Source of the DNA: Tanypteryx hageni
Taxonomy: Eukaryota > Arthropoda > Insecta > Odonata > Petaluridae
Direction: 5' to 3'
NCBI GenBank assembly: GCA_028673005.1
Contig: CM054115.1
Coordinates: 195,804,370-195,868,369, forward strand
Length of the DNA stretch: 64,000 nt
Positions 34,333 through 45,229 of the stretch are shown here, piece by piece. The notes under the pieces were generated by a model. That model saw only the letters and a list, made by a program, of their open reading frames with translations, was not told the origin of the DNA and searched no databases. The first letter of the stretch is position 1. Each line of letters starts with the position of its first letter. Position numbers and translations under genes: made by a program.

Positions 34333-34850
34333 CGGTCGTACCTTCGGGGATCGGCTATTCGCGGCCCCTCTCCGGCGCCAAAACGTCCCTCCGACCCTTT
34401 CGCGGCTCTTTCTGGCCGCCTACCTTCTACGAGCGAGGGAAGAACATGCGGGACGAACAAGCCACATCGAACGTGCAGTGCCGGAAAAGGAATGTGGAGA
34501 ACATGAGCGGTGCGACGCCATCGAACGAGAAAAATGAAAAGCGATAAATAAAACGAATGCGGAGATGGGAAAAGGAGGAAGTGGTGCGGGGGGCGGCGCG
34601 ATTCGCGAGGGACGGCAGCGGAAACAACAAACGCCTTCCTCGGATGAAGATCGATTCGAGAACACGGTGGAGCGACTAAAGAGCAAATAAAAATGCTTCG
34701 GATTCTATCGTCAAATGGAAGCGATGCCGGAGAAGGCGCGCGCACCTCGGAACCGGAGGAAGGGAGGCCAAGCAAAAAACTTTCTTCTCTACCGCTACGA
34801 AAGAAAATAGGAGATATGGGGGGGGGGGGGATAGGAGAGACATGAAGGGA
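34333..34850 (-). promoter_or_regulatory. CpG-rich block ending in a splice donor; candidate 5' exon/promoter
   Basis: Base composition changes sharply from AT-rich flanks to GC/CpG-rich sequence ('cgcggcccctctccggcgcc', 'ggggggcggcgcgattcgcg'). On the minus strand it runs to GACCG followed by GTAAGTACG (donor G at 34332), a near-ideal splice donor. The plus and minus open frames in it are long only because of composition and do not resemble proteins. It may be a CpG-type promoter plus first untranslated exon of a minus-strand gene, possibly the TNFAIP8-like gene whose coding exon is at 10.1 kb. No TATA box is assigned. Confidence 0.4.
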
Positions 34851-35806
34851 AAATAGAAGCGATATCAAGGGGAAGATTGAGAGACTTTTAAAATTCACTA
34901 TAGATATAACTTCGTGAACTGCATTTTAATGAAATACGCAATAACACAACTTTGTACAATTTATCCCTTTTAATTTCGTATTTAATCAAATATTTAAGAG
35001 TTGAAATTCAAAGTTTTGACACTCCAATTTAATTCCGGACCGTAACTCGTTCGAACGTCGACGGCCTACTTTATATGCGTTAAAGAAGGACATTGTATCC
35101 ATCAAATGTTGATCAATAAAATATTACTATCAACAATTAAAATACATTATCGTGATAAATTATAAATCACAAATCACCTTTGAAATGCAAGGAAAAAATA
35201 TTTTACTTGTTGATTATTTTCCCCTTTCCCACGACTTCTTTGCAATGAAAAATCCATTCGCTAAGGTATAAGGCATTTTGTCCCACGTATTTCCCTTTTG
35301 GCCACAACCTAGTTCCTCTTCGAGGTGTTCAATTACTTAATTTATCTTTATTCCATAACACTGTGATAGTTTGTTGTTTCAAGTGCATTTCTACCTAACC
35401 CAAACCTGTTTTACAGTTACGTAATCAGTCGTAAAAAAGTCATTAAAAGGCTCGGTAGTGAAAATGTATGTAATCTGATGTTACGAAGACGATATCATCC
35501 GCAGACCATAACTACTGCGGGCTCGGGTTCAAGGTCTACGTAAGGGACCTCTATTATTTGTCAAGGATCCGAATACAAGAAAAACAGCCTTATCCAGGAA
35601 TTTCCAGGAATCAGATGCGTTGCGTCCACCCGCCGAACCTCCAAGAACTCTGGACTTGGTGGTGATGGTTGACACTGGTCATATTTCCTTGTGAAAATAC
35701 TAGCTATCGGCAGGTGTACCTTTAAGTCCTTGCAGATTTTCATGTAAGGGCTTAAGCCAAACACTAGTACTCAATCGAATTTAATGGCTCTCATTATTGC
35801 TAGGTA
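34851..35806. other. Stretch without recognisable gene
   Basis: AT-rich; no repeat structure or coding homology noted. Confidence 0.4.
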
Positions 35807-36980
35807 CAGTCATTTGTAAAAGTCTGTGGGCAAGCTCGGTCGCGCCGCTCACGGCCAAACAGTGAAGTTAAAATATATGTTGGCACTACGTGATTCGCAG
35901 TGAGAGAGGGGAAGGGTGGTGTGAGGTATATGTTTTGGAAGTTCGAGCGAATGAGGGGAATCAAGGAATGGCCGTAGAATTGCAGGCTACCGGGGTCGAA
36001 TTGAGACCGCGCCTCGCCCCTGAGGAAAGGTCTCGAATTTGAGACCCAAAGACGGAGAAGTGTTTTCCATGCTCATGCCATATCTGATTACGACTCAGCC
36101 CAAATCCTCGAGGATATTCCACGTCTGAAATGGTTCACCAAAGGATATGGATTTCCATTTCCGCTGGACTAACACTGGCTGCGTTACCGTGATCGCTAGG
36201 GACTTGAACTGACAACGGACGCGTGCGTTAATACAAAATTTTTAATTTAAATTTTCTCTTATTTCATGGAATTGAGTTTGTATTTTTAGAGTTATTTTTT
36301 AATGAAAACCGAAAAGATGATTTTATACTGCAGAATAGTGTAAGTTTTAATAACAATAGATATAGTAATATCTGTTATTCGAATAAGTATTTCAGTTTAC
36401 TGGAAGCAAACATTAAATCGACTTTGGCACTAGAAATGCATAATAGATGAAAATTGTAGTATATTTTGTTGCATTATTAAAATGATGTTTCACTTAATCA
36501 AATTTTTACCATTGTCAGAGAACGTTGAGAAGTTCTTCTTTTCAACAAATACATTAAATAGAATTGAATTATTTTATAAGCAAAATTGATTTCCATTGCG
36601 TTTTTTAAATGTCCTAAATTAATGCATATCGGCAGAATACGAAGAATTCGACATTGTAACAAATTTGCTACCAATCTTTCACTAATACCAAAAATCCGCT
36701 CTCTCGGGGGTTCATGAAGATATTACGTTTTTTAAAAATTTGTCACTCGGATTTTTGAATTTGGAATCAACCGCTACGCAAATAGCCCATAAAAATATCA
36801 TTTTAAAGCCAAATGATAACATAGCAAGGAAAGCCTTTTGTCAATTCATCTCAGGTATAAAAGAGAAAAAAATAATTAGTGAAAAGTGTCACAACTAGCC
36901 CCGGTCTCCCCTGTGCATAAGGAAAATGTCATTTTTAGCGGGTATTTAGATAAATAAAATACATAGAAATGTTAACAAGT

Positions 36981-38223
36981 TTAATATTCTGTGATATCTC
37001 CATGAACTTCCATTGCGCTACGTAGTCGCCGTCCCATGGACCCCACTACATTTTGGAATATTTCCGGATGCCATATCTCCCTGATTTGTTCTTCCAGAGA
37101 TTCAGGAGTGCGCTCGTATTCTGCGGACCACTCCTGAACAACTTTGCCCCATAGGTTTTCAATCGGGTTAAAATATGGAGAACGCGCAGGCCAGGGAAGA
37201 ATTCGTATTTCGGGACGATTATTTAAAAAATTCCTTGTAATGCGTGCCGTATGCATCGGGCTATTGTCCTGAGTAAATACGACTTCCTCGCCTTCAGGGA
37301 CGATTTCCTTCGCATAAGGTAGGAGGTGCTCGCGAAGAATATCACTGTAAATTCTTGCCGTCATTCTAGGCGGGATTCTCACCAAAGGACCGGGTCCATC
37401 TGCAGTCATCGCACCCCAAAAACCTACACTTACGTGCCCTGACTTTTCAGTGTGAACCACATTTTGTGGCTCGTACCTGAAAACACATATTTCAGGAAAA
37501 CTTTCTTTCATATCAAAAATTTCTGATGATAATATTTACAGATTTACAGCAGAGCACAAAATCTTGCGAGAAGTAAAAGAAAATAAGAAAAAAATTGTGA
37601 TGCAAACCTTGTTCCTCGGGGACGCCACAACTGTATCCTGCCATCCTCATCACTCCGAAATGATTTTTCATCGGCAAATATGACGAGATCCCAGAAGGCC
37701 TTGTCCATTTCCGCATTTCCACAAAGAATAAGCGAGATGTCTTATGTCCTGCTGTAAGTTGTGGCTTACGGCACGGCTTATGGTGGCACAGTCCAGCCTC
37801 AAGCGCTCTAGCCCTATAGGTCTAATAGCTGCATCCATAACCGAAATCTCGTTGCACCGAAGCCAATCCACGCCTTGTGAGAGGATGCTCTGCTACATGC
37901 TGCCGAATCGCCAAATCTTGATCTTCAGTCGTGAATCTGGGCCGGACCGTTCGCGGTTTATTTTTTAGATCACGGTCCCCATCGTTGCTACGTTTGACCC
38001 ATCTGTACACGCAATTTCGGTGCACACCGAACTGCCTTGCTACTTTGGCGACCGAATGTCCAGCAGCCACCATCCCCACAATCTCTCCTCTGACCGCAGG
38101 CGAAGTCTCAGCAAACGGAGCTCGATCCATTTCCAATGCCCGATGAATGCTAATTGCGAGTGTATAACTAGGGGCGAATTGGAAGTGGGAAACGGACCAG
38201 AAAAAAGCCCGCCTCTGGCTCAT
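36981..38223 (-). pseudogene. Tc1-like transposase with a 131-bp intron; one nonsense codon and one frameshift
   Basis: The N-terminal part (38223-37825) contains a helix-turn-helix, AGHSVAKVARQFGVHRNCVY, and GRP-like linker residues. After GYGCSY a TAG (37824-37822) is followed in the same frame by RALEAGLCHHKPCRKPQLTA and RLFFVEMRKW, as in relatives. Near 37697-37712 the frame shifts to AFWDLVIFADEKSF, holding the first catalytic Asp. After RPRGT a GTTTGC donor (37607) and a TTTTCAG acceptor (37477) bound 131 bp; splicing restores RYEPQNVVHTEKSG. The second Asp is in FTQDNSPMHT, the Glu in PYFNPIENLWG, with 35 residues between by my count (DD35E rather than DD34E). It ends at 36981. It needs only two changes to be open, so it is a fairly young casualty. 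Confidence 0.88.
37477..37607 (-). other. Spliceosomal intron inside the Tc1-like transposase
   Basis: On the minus strand the coding sequence CGA GGA ACA AG is followed by GTTTGCATC; 131 bp later, TGTGTTTTCAG precedes G TAC GAG CCA. Joining them keeps the DDE domain in frame (RPRGTRYEPQNV). The acceptor is pyrimidine-rich. Introns are known in Tc1-group transposase genes, so this is plausible but unverified. Confidence 0.7.
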
Positions 38224-39024
38224 TTTGGTAACACTCAGGCTATTAACCTATTGGCCAAGGCAGCACCACAGGTTCACAGACCATCGGCCCACCGGAATTT
38301 TGTCCAATGCCCCCACAGCCCAATCCACCCGTTTAAAAACCTACTTGACAAAAGAAGTTAAAAACTGAGCAAAACAGCAGGTCTACTAAACCGTTAATAC
38401 TAAACCAAAATAGTAATAATTTGTTATAATAAAAACATATTTAAACGTATTAGAGAATTTAATAGCTTTCATTTTCACGAGGTTTCCAACTCATTCTTTC
38501 CACATACAATCCGTGGGTTACACAAACTAAAGTTAAATTGAAAGATTAATATAATTCTTAATTTGACGTTATGCGGCTGGATGCTAAACAAGCCCTTGGT
38601 AAATTTCATTAACCTCATTTCCCGTAATCCTCTTCCTTCACTTCCCTCTCCATTCCAAACACTCTCGGTATATCGGCGAAAATAGAAAACCAAATCCTTG
38701 GTGAACCATATCAGAGACGTGGAGGATTTGCGCTGAATCGTAGCCGGGTCTGGCATGAGCATGGAAAACGCTTTCCCGTCTTTGGGTCTCAAATTCGAGA
38801 CATTTCCTCAGGGGCGAGGCGCGGTCTCAATTCGACCCCGGTAGCCTGCAATTCTACGGCCATTTCTTGTTTCCCCTCATTCGCTCGAACTTCCAAAACA
38901 TATATCCCACACCACCCTTCCCCTCTCTCGCTGCGAATCACTTAGTGCCAACATATATTTTAACTTCACTGTTTGGCCGTGAGCGGCGTGACCGAGCTTG
39001 CCCACAGACTTTTACAAATGACTG

Positions 39025-40970
39025 TACATCTCAATGACCTCATCTGGGCGATACAAAAATCTCAACCTCTTCATATTCAACTGAGGCACCATTAAACAAG
39101 TAAGATACTCTACCTAAAGCAAGAAATGAAGTTTTCTGAAAATTTTTCAGGAATCTGGTTTGCCCCCCCTTTTGGGGATGGAGTAGAATGCAAACGATAT
39201 TCCGATATTTTTGTATCGATACCGATAACTCGATACTCTTGCGATATCGATACTTCCTGTGTAGTATCTAATCTGACGTAGGAAACTGTTGTGTGGAGGG
39301 AGGCGAGCGCACGCAATTTTTGTAAAACAGGCAGTACTCTCCCGGCAACACTGTTTGAACTTTGGATACCATAGCTTTTCTTCTATTTTGTTTTGTTTAA
39401 ACGGTCAACTTAAACAGGTCTTTCAGGACAGGACAGGTCTATATATTTACACTAAGAGCCACTTGCTTTCGGTTGTCTTGTACCTACCTGGTTTTGTTTT
39501 GTATATCTCGTGAACGAAATAAGAAATTCATTATTCAGTTTTAATTTGTCCACAAAAAACTCTTGCGATGCGGCCTCTCAGAAATAAGTTATGGGATTTT
39601 TTCAACAAAACTGATTCTAAATCCGTTTCTTGCGAGATTTTTCTTCTGGGAATACGACAAATCTTTCAAAACATTTGAATCTTACAGTAGAATTTGTTTT
39701 ATATTCAATACAATTTAACTTAATATAGTAAAAAACGTATAACCTATATTTAGGACAGTGCATGCGCCACTTTTGGCGCATCCGCCTCTCAAATGTGGCG
39801 CCTAAAACAATTTATACGATCATTTCGTTTTCCCACAGTTGAAATATATTTGGGATTTAAAAGAATGATCTCAAAATGTTATTGTATTTACGTCGATATG
39901 TCGGTTTAGTATTCTGAGTTTTGAATGAGTGAAAGGGTTTTTAATTGAAGAATTTGGTGGGGAACCTTTTCTCGGATGACTGAAAATTCCGTTCAACACG
40001 TACATATTATCGCCTCCCCTATTCTCTTCACACCATTTTTTACTCATCATGGATCGATATGTTGTTGTTCCGTGAGTAATTTACACAACTTAGAAATGTT
40101 GCTCAGTCTCTGTCAATTTCCAACTCTCTGACTCGAATCCAGAAAATCCGCCGCTACTTGCAAAAATACATCAGAGATGCTGAATTATTTCCACTATCAA
40201 CCGCTCCGAGTCGCTTGTTTCCGTAAACATGCAAATGCCTAATTTGTTAACTAAAAATGTTTTTATATTTTCACAAATTATAGTGGAAATTGTTCTCAAA
40301 AAGGCTGGAATAAAATAGGAGGAAATTGCGTGGTGTTACGTCAGCAGAAAAAGCTCAAGAACTTACTATTTAGATCATTCAAAACCATACATTACAAGTT
40401 AAATTTAAATAAATATCACCATTATTTAATTTAAATATTTTTCACATTTGGAGAGAATAAGATTAAAATTAGTAAAACCCACAATAATCTAAAAGATTTG
40501 ACTCGACTTTGTACTAAGTGATATTATATTTCAGAAGAAAAGAACAATCAGGCAACTTCCACACCAATTTATTTGCAAGATCGGTTTCGCTAAATAACTA
40601 CAATCATAGCCAGATGGTAATAGTTACTTAGCGAAACACGCGGAGATCGATGTCTTATTGTTTTCCGCAGCTGCGCATTTAGCCTACGCTGTGACCTTGA
40701 CGGCGTGATGACGCATGCAAAATTTCCCTCCCTTCCCTTATATGATCTTTAAGGTATAGATAAAAAATTTATTCAGGTCGAGGGCAAAATTTGCTACAAA
40801 ATAATCCGCGACAGCACGCACCTACGGCTTACAGTTTCCGAGATAAAAATCATGAAAATGTAATAATCGTAAAAATACGTATAATAATCGCTTTTTGCAT
40901 TCTCTAGCCCTTAAATGAAATGTAAGATATTGATTAAAAAATTTATTCACTTAGAGGGCAACGTTTGCTA
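39025..40970. other. AT-rich stretch without recognisable gene
   Basis: No coding homology. 40741-40800 and 40915-40975 are a direct repeat of about 60 bp ('aaaaaatttattca...gagggcaa...tttgctacaaaa'). 40791-40850 also occurs inverted at about 59930-59990 ('ggaaactgtaag', 'ttttgtagcaaat'). Confidence 0.45.
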
Positions 40971-40973
40971 CAA

Positions 40974-40977
<4 letters not shown>

Positions 40978-41055
<78 letters not shown>
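40978..41055. repeat. TG/TA dinucleotide microsatellite
   Basis: (TG)n passes directly into (TA)n immediately before the palindrome that starts near 41056. Confidence 0.95.
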
Positions 41056-41061
<6 letters not shown>

Positions 41062-41466
41062 ATGTCAACAAGGTGTTGGGATGAGGAAACCCAGTGAGCA
41101 CTCACCAATCAGACGACTTCAGGTTGGCGAGGCCCCGGGGATGTCGAGGCGACACACGTAAAATAACACAAAAACACAGAAACATCACAAACGTAAAGCT
41201 TTCGGAAATACTCCTTCTTCAGCTACAGAGAGAGAACTGATGGCGGTGACAGCTCTACAGCTCTGTAGCTGAAGAAGGAGTAGTTTCGAAAGCTTTACGT
41301 TTGTGATGTTTCTGTGTTTTTGTGTTATTTTACGTGTGTCGCTTCGACATCCCCGGGGCCTCGCCAACCTGAAGTCGTCTGATTGGTGAGTGCTCACTGG
41401 GTTTCCTCATCCCAACACCTTGTTGACATCCATATATCTATTTTACCTTTCCTTTTCCGTAAGTTG

Positions 41467-41515
<49 letters not shown>

Positions 41516-41545
41516 CTTACGGAAAAGGAAAGGTAAAATGGATAT
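41056..41545. mobile_element. Palindrome of Penelope-related terminal sequence
   Basis: 41056-41230 and 41261-41437 are inverted copies (arms ~175 bp, only a few mismatches, 30-bp spacer). A second inverted pair, 41436-41469 and 41512-41545 ('ccttttccgtaag'), flanks a (TA)n run. The arm resembles the 3' untranslated part of the Penelope-like element at 62.49-62.70 kb: shared order of 'gctgaagaagg', 'aagct', 'gtgtttttgtg', 'ttttacgtgt', 'cttcgac', 'cctc..caac' and 'aacaccttgttg'. The same unit is at 62.2-62.4 kb. So these are terminal (pseudo-LTR-like) pieces of a Penelope-like element in head-to-head arrangement. Confidence 0.75.
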
Positions 41546-41689
41546 AAAATTTGGGACGTAACTGGTGGGGTAGGGTCGATTTGACCCGTTTTGATTTTTC
41601 AATTCCATGCTTTGGAAAAAATAACTTGATTTTCACATTTCTGGATCAATCTTAGAGGAAAAGATTAAAATATATTGTTTGTATGAAAT

Positions 41690-41963
41690 TCTTGGCTAAT
41701 CAACCTCTAGGATTCAGAATACATACACAAGGGAGGAGGGAAACCCGGTGCCGGCATTAGTCTATTCTTAACGAAGAGCACCAAGGGGACCAAGTGCTTA
41801 ACGTCCCTTCCGAAGGACGGAGCGCTGACTTACACGATCTCCTCAAAGCACACAAATAGAGGACGGGACGATCCCAGGTTGAAAAATCTGACCTCCGCCG
41901 GATTCGAACCTGGGACCGCTGCATGGAAGGCCAACGCTCTAAACACTCCGCCACCGCAATCCC
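41690..41963 (-). mobile_element. tRNA-derived SINE, copy 2 (best preserved promoter)
   Basis: Read on the minus strand, the head has an A-box-like TGGCGGAGTGTTTAGAGCG and a perfect B-box GGTTCGAATCC, spaced as in a tRNA gene, so the unit is transcribed by RNA polymerase III from an internal promoter. A body and a tail ending 'gaggttgattagcc' follow. The copy is a SINE and not a tRNA gene because an acceptor stem does not close and the body continues for another 200 bp. Confidence 0.88.
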
Positions 41964-42234
41964 TTAAAAAATATTGAAATTACAACAAGTAATCAGTTTA
42001 TTTTGAGTTAATTTTACAAAAAAGGAATGAACCGCTAAAAAGTGTAATTTTTCGTTAAAGGAAGAAAATCGTAATCAAAACATCACAAAAAATGGCGATT
42101 TTCTCTGGATTTATAAAATAAATGTTTGGCAATAACAAAGTGAATTAAAAAAATCAGAGTTATTTAAAAAACCGAGGCTATCATAATTTGGTATCTTCGA
42201 CGGCGCATATTTTACAATTTTTTCTAACACAGTC
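41964..42234. other. Short AT-rich gap
   Basis: Nothing recognisable. Confidence 0.4.
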
Positions 42235-42975
42235 CTAACAGCTCGGTTTCCTACACATGTCACACTCGAGCGTCGACATGAGCATATCAAGGAACTTTAT
42301 GAAGTATTTTTTAATGGATTTGGCTTCCCTTATTGACTTAACCCAAATATTGAGCTTCAGGGAAAAGTAAATGCAGGTTAAATGCCATAAATTCTTTATA
42401 ACGTAAACTTTTCTTATGGAAGCCGCACTTGGAAAGAAGTCTTTGATGCATTTCCACAATATGACGCAAATTGTTGCAGGTGATTTCAACCTCACACCAT
42501 TCATAAACATTATTAAAATACTCCAGGAACAGTCCAAAGAAATTTACTATAATGGAAGCAGCCGTAAAATTTTTCTTAAATCCATTCAAGCCAGTAGATA
42601 TTATGGAGACTGCTACGTCTATTACAGAGGTTCTGCAAGGGGGAATTGAGGACTGGAACTTGCAATTTTAGATTTACAAAACGACCTACTTCTGAAATTC
42701 AATTCAAGTGATAGCAATTTTTGGAGCCTGCTAAACCCAAATAGGATTGCATTGTTAAGAAGTGCTGCCTGTTAGATAAAGTCATTTCTTGGCTCAACGC
42801 ATCATTGTGAGTTGTTATTTTCAACTATGAAAACAATTAAAAGCAAACACAGATCAAGCCTTACTGACATGAACCAGGACAATTGTTCATTAGCTAGGAG
42901 AAATTTTTCACTCTTTTCAATTATTGAACGAAATGAAAGAGAATTGAAATATGGTTTGACGAAATTGTGGAAGTA
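42235..42975 (+). pseudogene. hAT-superfamily transposase remnant (ZBED/GTF2IRD2-type), C-terminal half
   Basis: Plus-strand pieces read IKELYEVFFNGFGFPY, LNPNIELQGKV (relatives: LN..LQGK), ELAILDLQNDLLLKFNSSDS, NFWSLLN and, best, FLGSTHHCELLFSTMKTIKS followed by KHRSSLTDMNQDNC. The last matches the hAT C-terminal dimerisation region ('FGSTY.CE..FS.MK..KSK.RS.LTDEHL'). Several stops and frameshifts interrupt it (for example after GFPY and AAC). No terminal inverted repeats were assigned. It cannot encode an active transposase. Confidence 0.75.
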
Positions 42976-43167
42976 GTAATTCCACAAGCGTCTATTACTA
43001 ACAGTGAAAAAATATAATTACGTCATACGTATTTCGCTATATATCCAGATACGTGCTAAAAGGCAAGGTTGGTGACGCAATAATCCTAAATTTAAATTAA
43101 GAAAAGCCAACGAAACTAGATGATTTCTTAACAACTGAGAAAGGAAAGAAACTGGCTACTTGCATGA

Positions 43168-43449
43168 TTGAAGGAGAGAAATGGTGAAGTGATTTCATGC
43201 GGCATGCAGATCAGGAATGCCAAAGTTGATAATATGAAGCGTAATTTAGAAAGATATCATACTGATGAATTCAAGATCATAGAAAATAAAAAGGAAAAAG
43301 AGGAAGGATCGAGAAAAAGAAAGCGAGTAAGAATTGGTGGTTCAACAAGTGTAGTAAAAAAATGTAGTCAGATTCGGATTGACTCATATCCCAAGCGACA
43401 AAGTTATTATTCATACGTCAGCAGAAATTTTCAGAGAAGGGTTGGTTAA
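43168..43449 (+). pseudogene. Possible BED-type zinc-finger fragment of a hAT transposase
   Basis: A 93-residue frame contains SCGMQIRNAKVDNMKRNLER followed by YHTDEFKIIENKKEKEE. The spacing resembles the second half of a BED finger ('C..C...I....SSNMKRHL...H...F'), with the final H..H partly degraded (RNLERYH). It lies 200 bp after the hAT C-terminal remnant on the same strand, so it may belong to a second, related copy. The rest of the frame is basic and unrecognised. Confidence 0.4.
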
Positions 43450-43900
43450 ATGACGGAGTTTCTCTCAAGACTTTTGGAGAAGGTTTTCCTCCGTTCGCGA
43501 TTGGATCTCGGCTAGTATTTTGTGGGTGCGCGTATGCAGTGAGGAATACATACAAACACACACACACACACACACACACTCATGCAAGACGCGGGGTTTA
43601 CATTATTTGTATCTTGGGCGTCGGGAAAAACCGAGTTGCCCAAAATGAGCACCAAATGAGAATATACGCGTTCATACGGGATCGAGCTTTTACACGTGCG
43701 TAAATTGCGATATAATTACATTTAAAAGTTTTTCGTAAACAACCGTCACATTTATTTAGCCGTGTATAATTGAATTCGCGTAAGAGAAACCCGCAAGGGA
43801 CGAGGGTTTACCGCATGCATCTATCTACACGTCTACACAGACATTCACACACAAAATCGCACACACAATATAGAAATAGTAAAGGAGGCGCATGTCTCAC

Positions 43901-44300
43901 GGGCCGCCGTGGCTGGCTGCCGTCGTCGGCCGCCGTCGCCTTCTGCCTGCCATCCCCAGCTTAGCCACCGGAAGGCCAGCCAGCTCTCCACCTCGACGAG
44001 CGCGGAACGGCCGCATGCGAGGATGGCCGAGGCTGCCAGGGCGCGGTAATAGTGCGAGCGAGGACGTGGGGAGGAAAATGAGGGAGGGTGCAGAGAGAGA
44101 GGTATGCAGAAGAATCCGAAGGCCTTTCTCTGCTGCCGGGAGAGCGGCTGCCTCTAGATACTCCGCTCTCTGTCTCTTGGGAGGCGGCGGCGACAACGCA
44201 GACAGACAGACAGAGAGAGAGAGACTGAATCCTCTTGTCGCTGCACTGCGGAAGGGAGCCTCTTCGAAAGACCGAAAGGGAGAGAAAGCAAATGTAATGG
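43901..44300 (-). promoter_or_regulatory. Second CpG-rich block ending in a splice donor; candidate alternative 5' exon/promoter
   Basis: GC/CpG content rises sharply ('gggccgccgtggctggctgc', 'cgtcgtcggccgccgtcgcc'). On the minus strand the block ends GGCGGCCC followed by GTGAGACATG (donor G at 43900), a good donor. The open frames across it are compositional. Its resemblance in strand and design to the block at 34.3-34.85 kb suggests two alternative promoters or first exons of one minus-strand gene. This is inference; either block could belong to a repeat. Confidence 0.35.
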
Positions 44301-44314
44301 GTTGGTGAAACCAC

Positions 44315-44575
44315 CCCCACACACATAGTCTGCCTCCCCCCCACGTAGTCTGCCCCCACACGTAATCTTCCCCCCACACGTAATCTGCCTTCCCCCATGT
44401 AGTCTGCCCCCCCACACGTAATCTGCCCCCCCACACGTAATCTGCCTCCCCACACGTAATCTGCCTTCCCCCATGTAGTCTGCCTCCCCCCGCGTAGTCT
44501 TCCCACACACGTAGTATGCTCCCCCCACACGTAGTCTGCCCCCCTCCCACGTAATCTCCCTCCCCCACCACAACT
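44315..44575. repeat. C-rich minisatellite, unit about 20 bp
   Basis: About twelve copies of a unit like 'cccccacacgtaatctgcc' (with gtagtctg variants) are arrayed in tandem. The strand is strongly pyrimidine-biased, with CACGTA in most units. It directly adjoins the CpG-rich block. Long frames across it (repeating WGGRLRVG-like residues) are products of the repeat. Confidence 0.9.
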
Positions 44576-44890
44576 TCGACGAGAGGCGTCACGTTATAAC
44601 ACGGCGCTCGCAACTTTCGACACAAACTAAATACAGGTCAAACAACAGGTTACTTTTGCGTGCTCTAAAAATAACCAAAGGAAATTGTACGCGATTGAGT
44701 TTTCTTTGGTAGACTTACGTGGAATCGAATAGCTACTCTTTGTGCCACCTAAAAGCGATACCAAAAACTCATTGTCCGCAAATATTTTCCGACTGGTTCA
44801 TCAGTCAAACATTTGCGACGGTTATTTTTCGGCGCGAATCATCATCATAGATTTTCTGACTTTCAGTAGATTTTTGGTGTGGGTGTGTAC

Positions 44891-45194
44891 TTTTGGCTAA
44901 TCAACCTCTTGGAATATTATAGCCATTAAACCTTCCACATCTAACACACAAGGGAGGAGGGAAACCCGGTTCTGGCATTAGCCTACTCTTACCGAAGAGC
45001 ACCAAGGGGGCCAACGGCTAAACGTCCCTTCCGAGGGACGGAACGCTGACTTTGCGCGGTCTCCTTAAACCACACAAACAGGGGGCCGGGCGACCTTGGA
45101 AAAAGCCTACTTCCGCAGTATTCGTGCCCACTGCCCTTTCGAGCAGCAGGCGAGTAGCAGCCAGCGTCCTAACCACTACACCACCGGCACCTCC
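44891..45194 (-). mobile_element. tRNA-derived SINE, copy 3
   Basis: This is the same family and orientation as 41690-41963. The tail 'ggctaatcaacctcttggaa' (plus-strand view) and body ('gggaggagggaaacccggt', 'acgtcccttccgagggacgg') agree closely. The tRNA-like head is more diverged; the B-box is not intact. Confidence 0.85.
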
Positions 45195-45229
45195 GGTAGA
45201 ATTTTGGTTCGTCCAAACCAATCTGTAAA

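Larger units (their letters stand above)
35807..39024 (-). mobile_element. Tc1-like transposon with ~360-bp terminal inverted repeats
   Basis: The left end CAGTCATTTGTAAAAGTCTG (35807 onward) and its exact inverse (ending 39024) are each flanked by TA (35805-35806; 39025-39026). The inverted repeats stay highly similar for about 270 bp (through 'gagacccaaagacggagaa' and 'ccatgctcatgcca') and then more loosely to about 36165 and 38675, so each arm is ~360 bp. The arms are CpG-richer than the surroundings. The transposase lies on the minus strand at 36981-38223. The 800 bp between the gene's end and the left arm has no coding signal. CAGT termini, TA targets and the DDE protein identify the Tc1 group; long arms of this kind are known in some members. 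Confidence 0.92.

Noticed and set aside
34228..34898. Plus- and minus-strand frames in the first CpG-rich block
   Set aside because: Absence of stops is expected from the base composition; proline/arginine/serine-rich translations resemble no protein.
41690..41963. Functional tRNA gene
   Set aside because: A- and B-box motifs are present, but the cloverleaf does not close and the sequence is one copy of a dispersed SINE.
43897..44625. Long minus-strand frames (up to 242 residues) across the CpG-rich block and C-rich minisatellite
   Set aside because: They are generated by GC-rich composition and the 20-bp array; the residues are repetitive and match no family.
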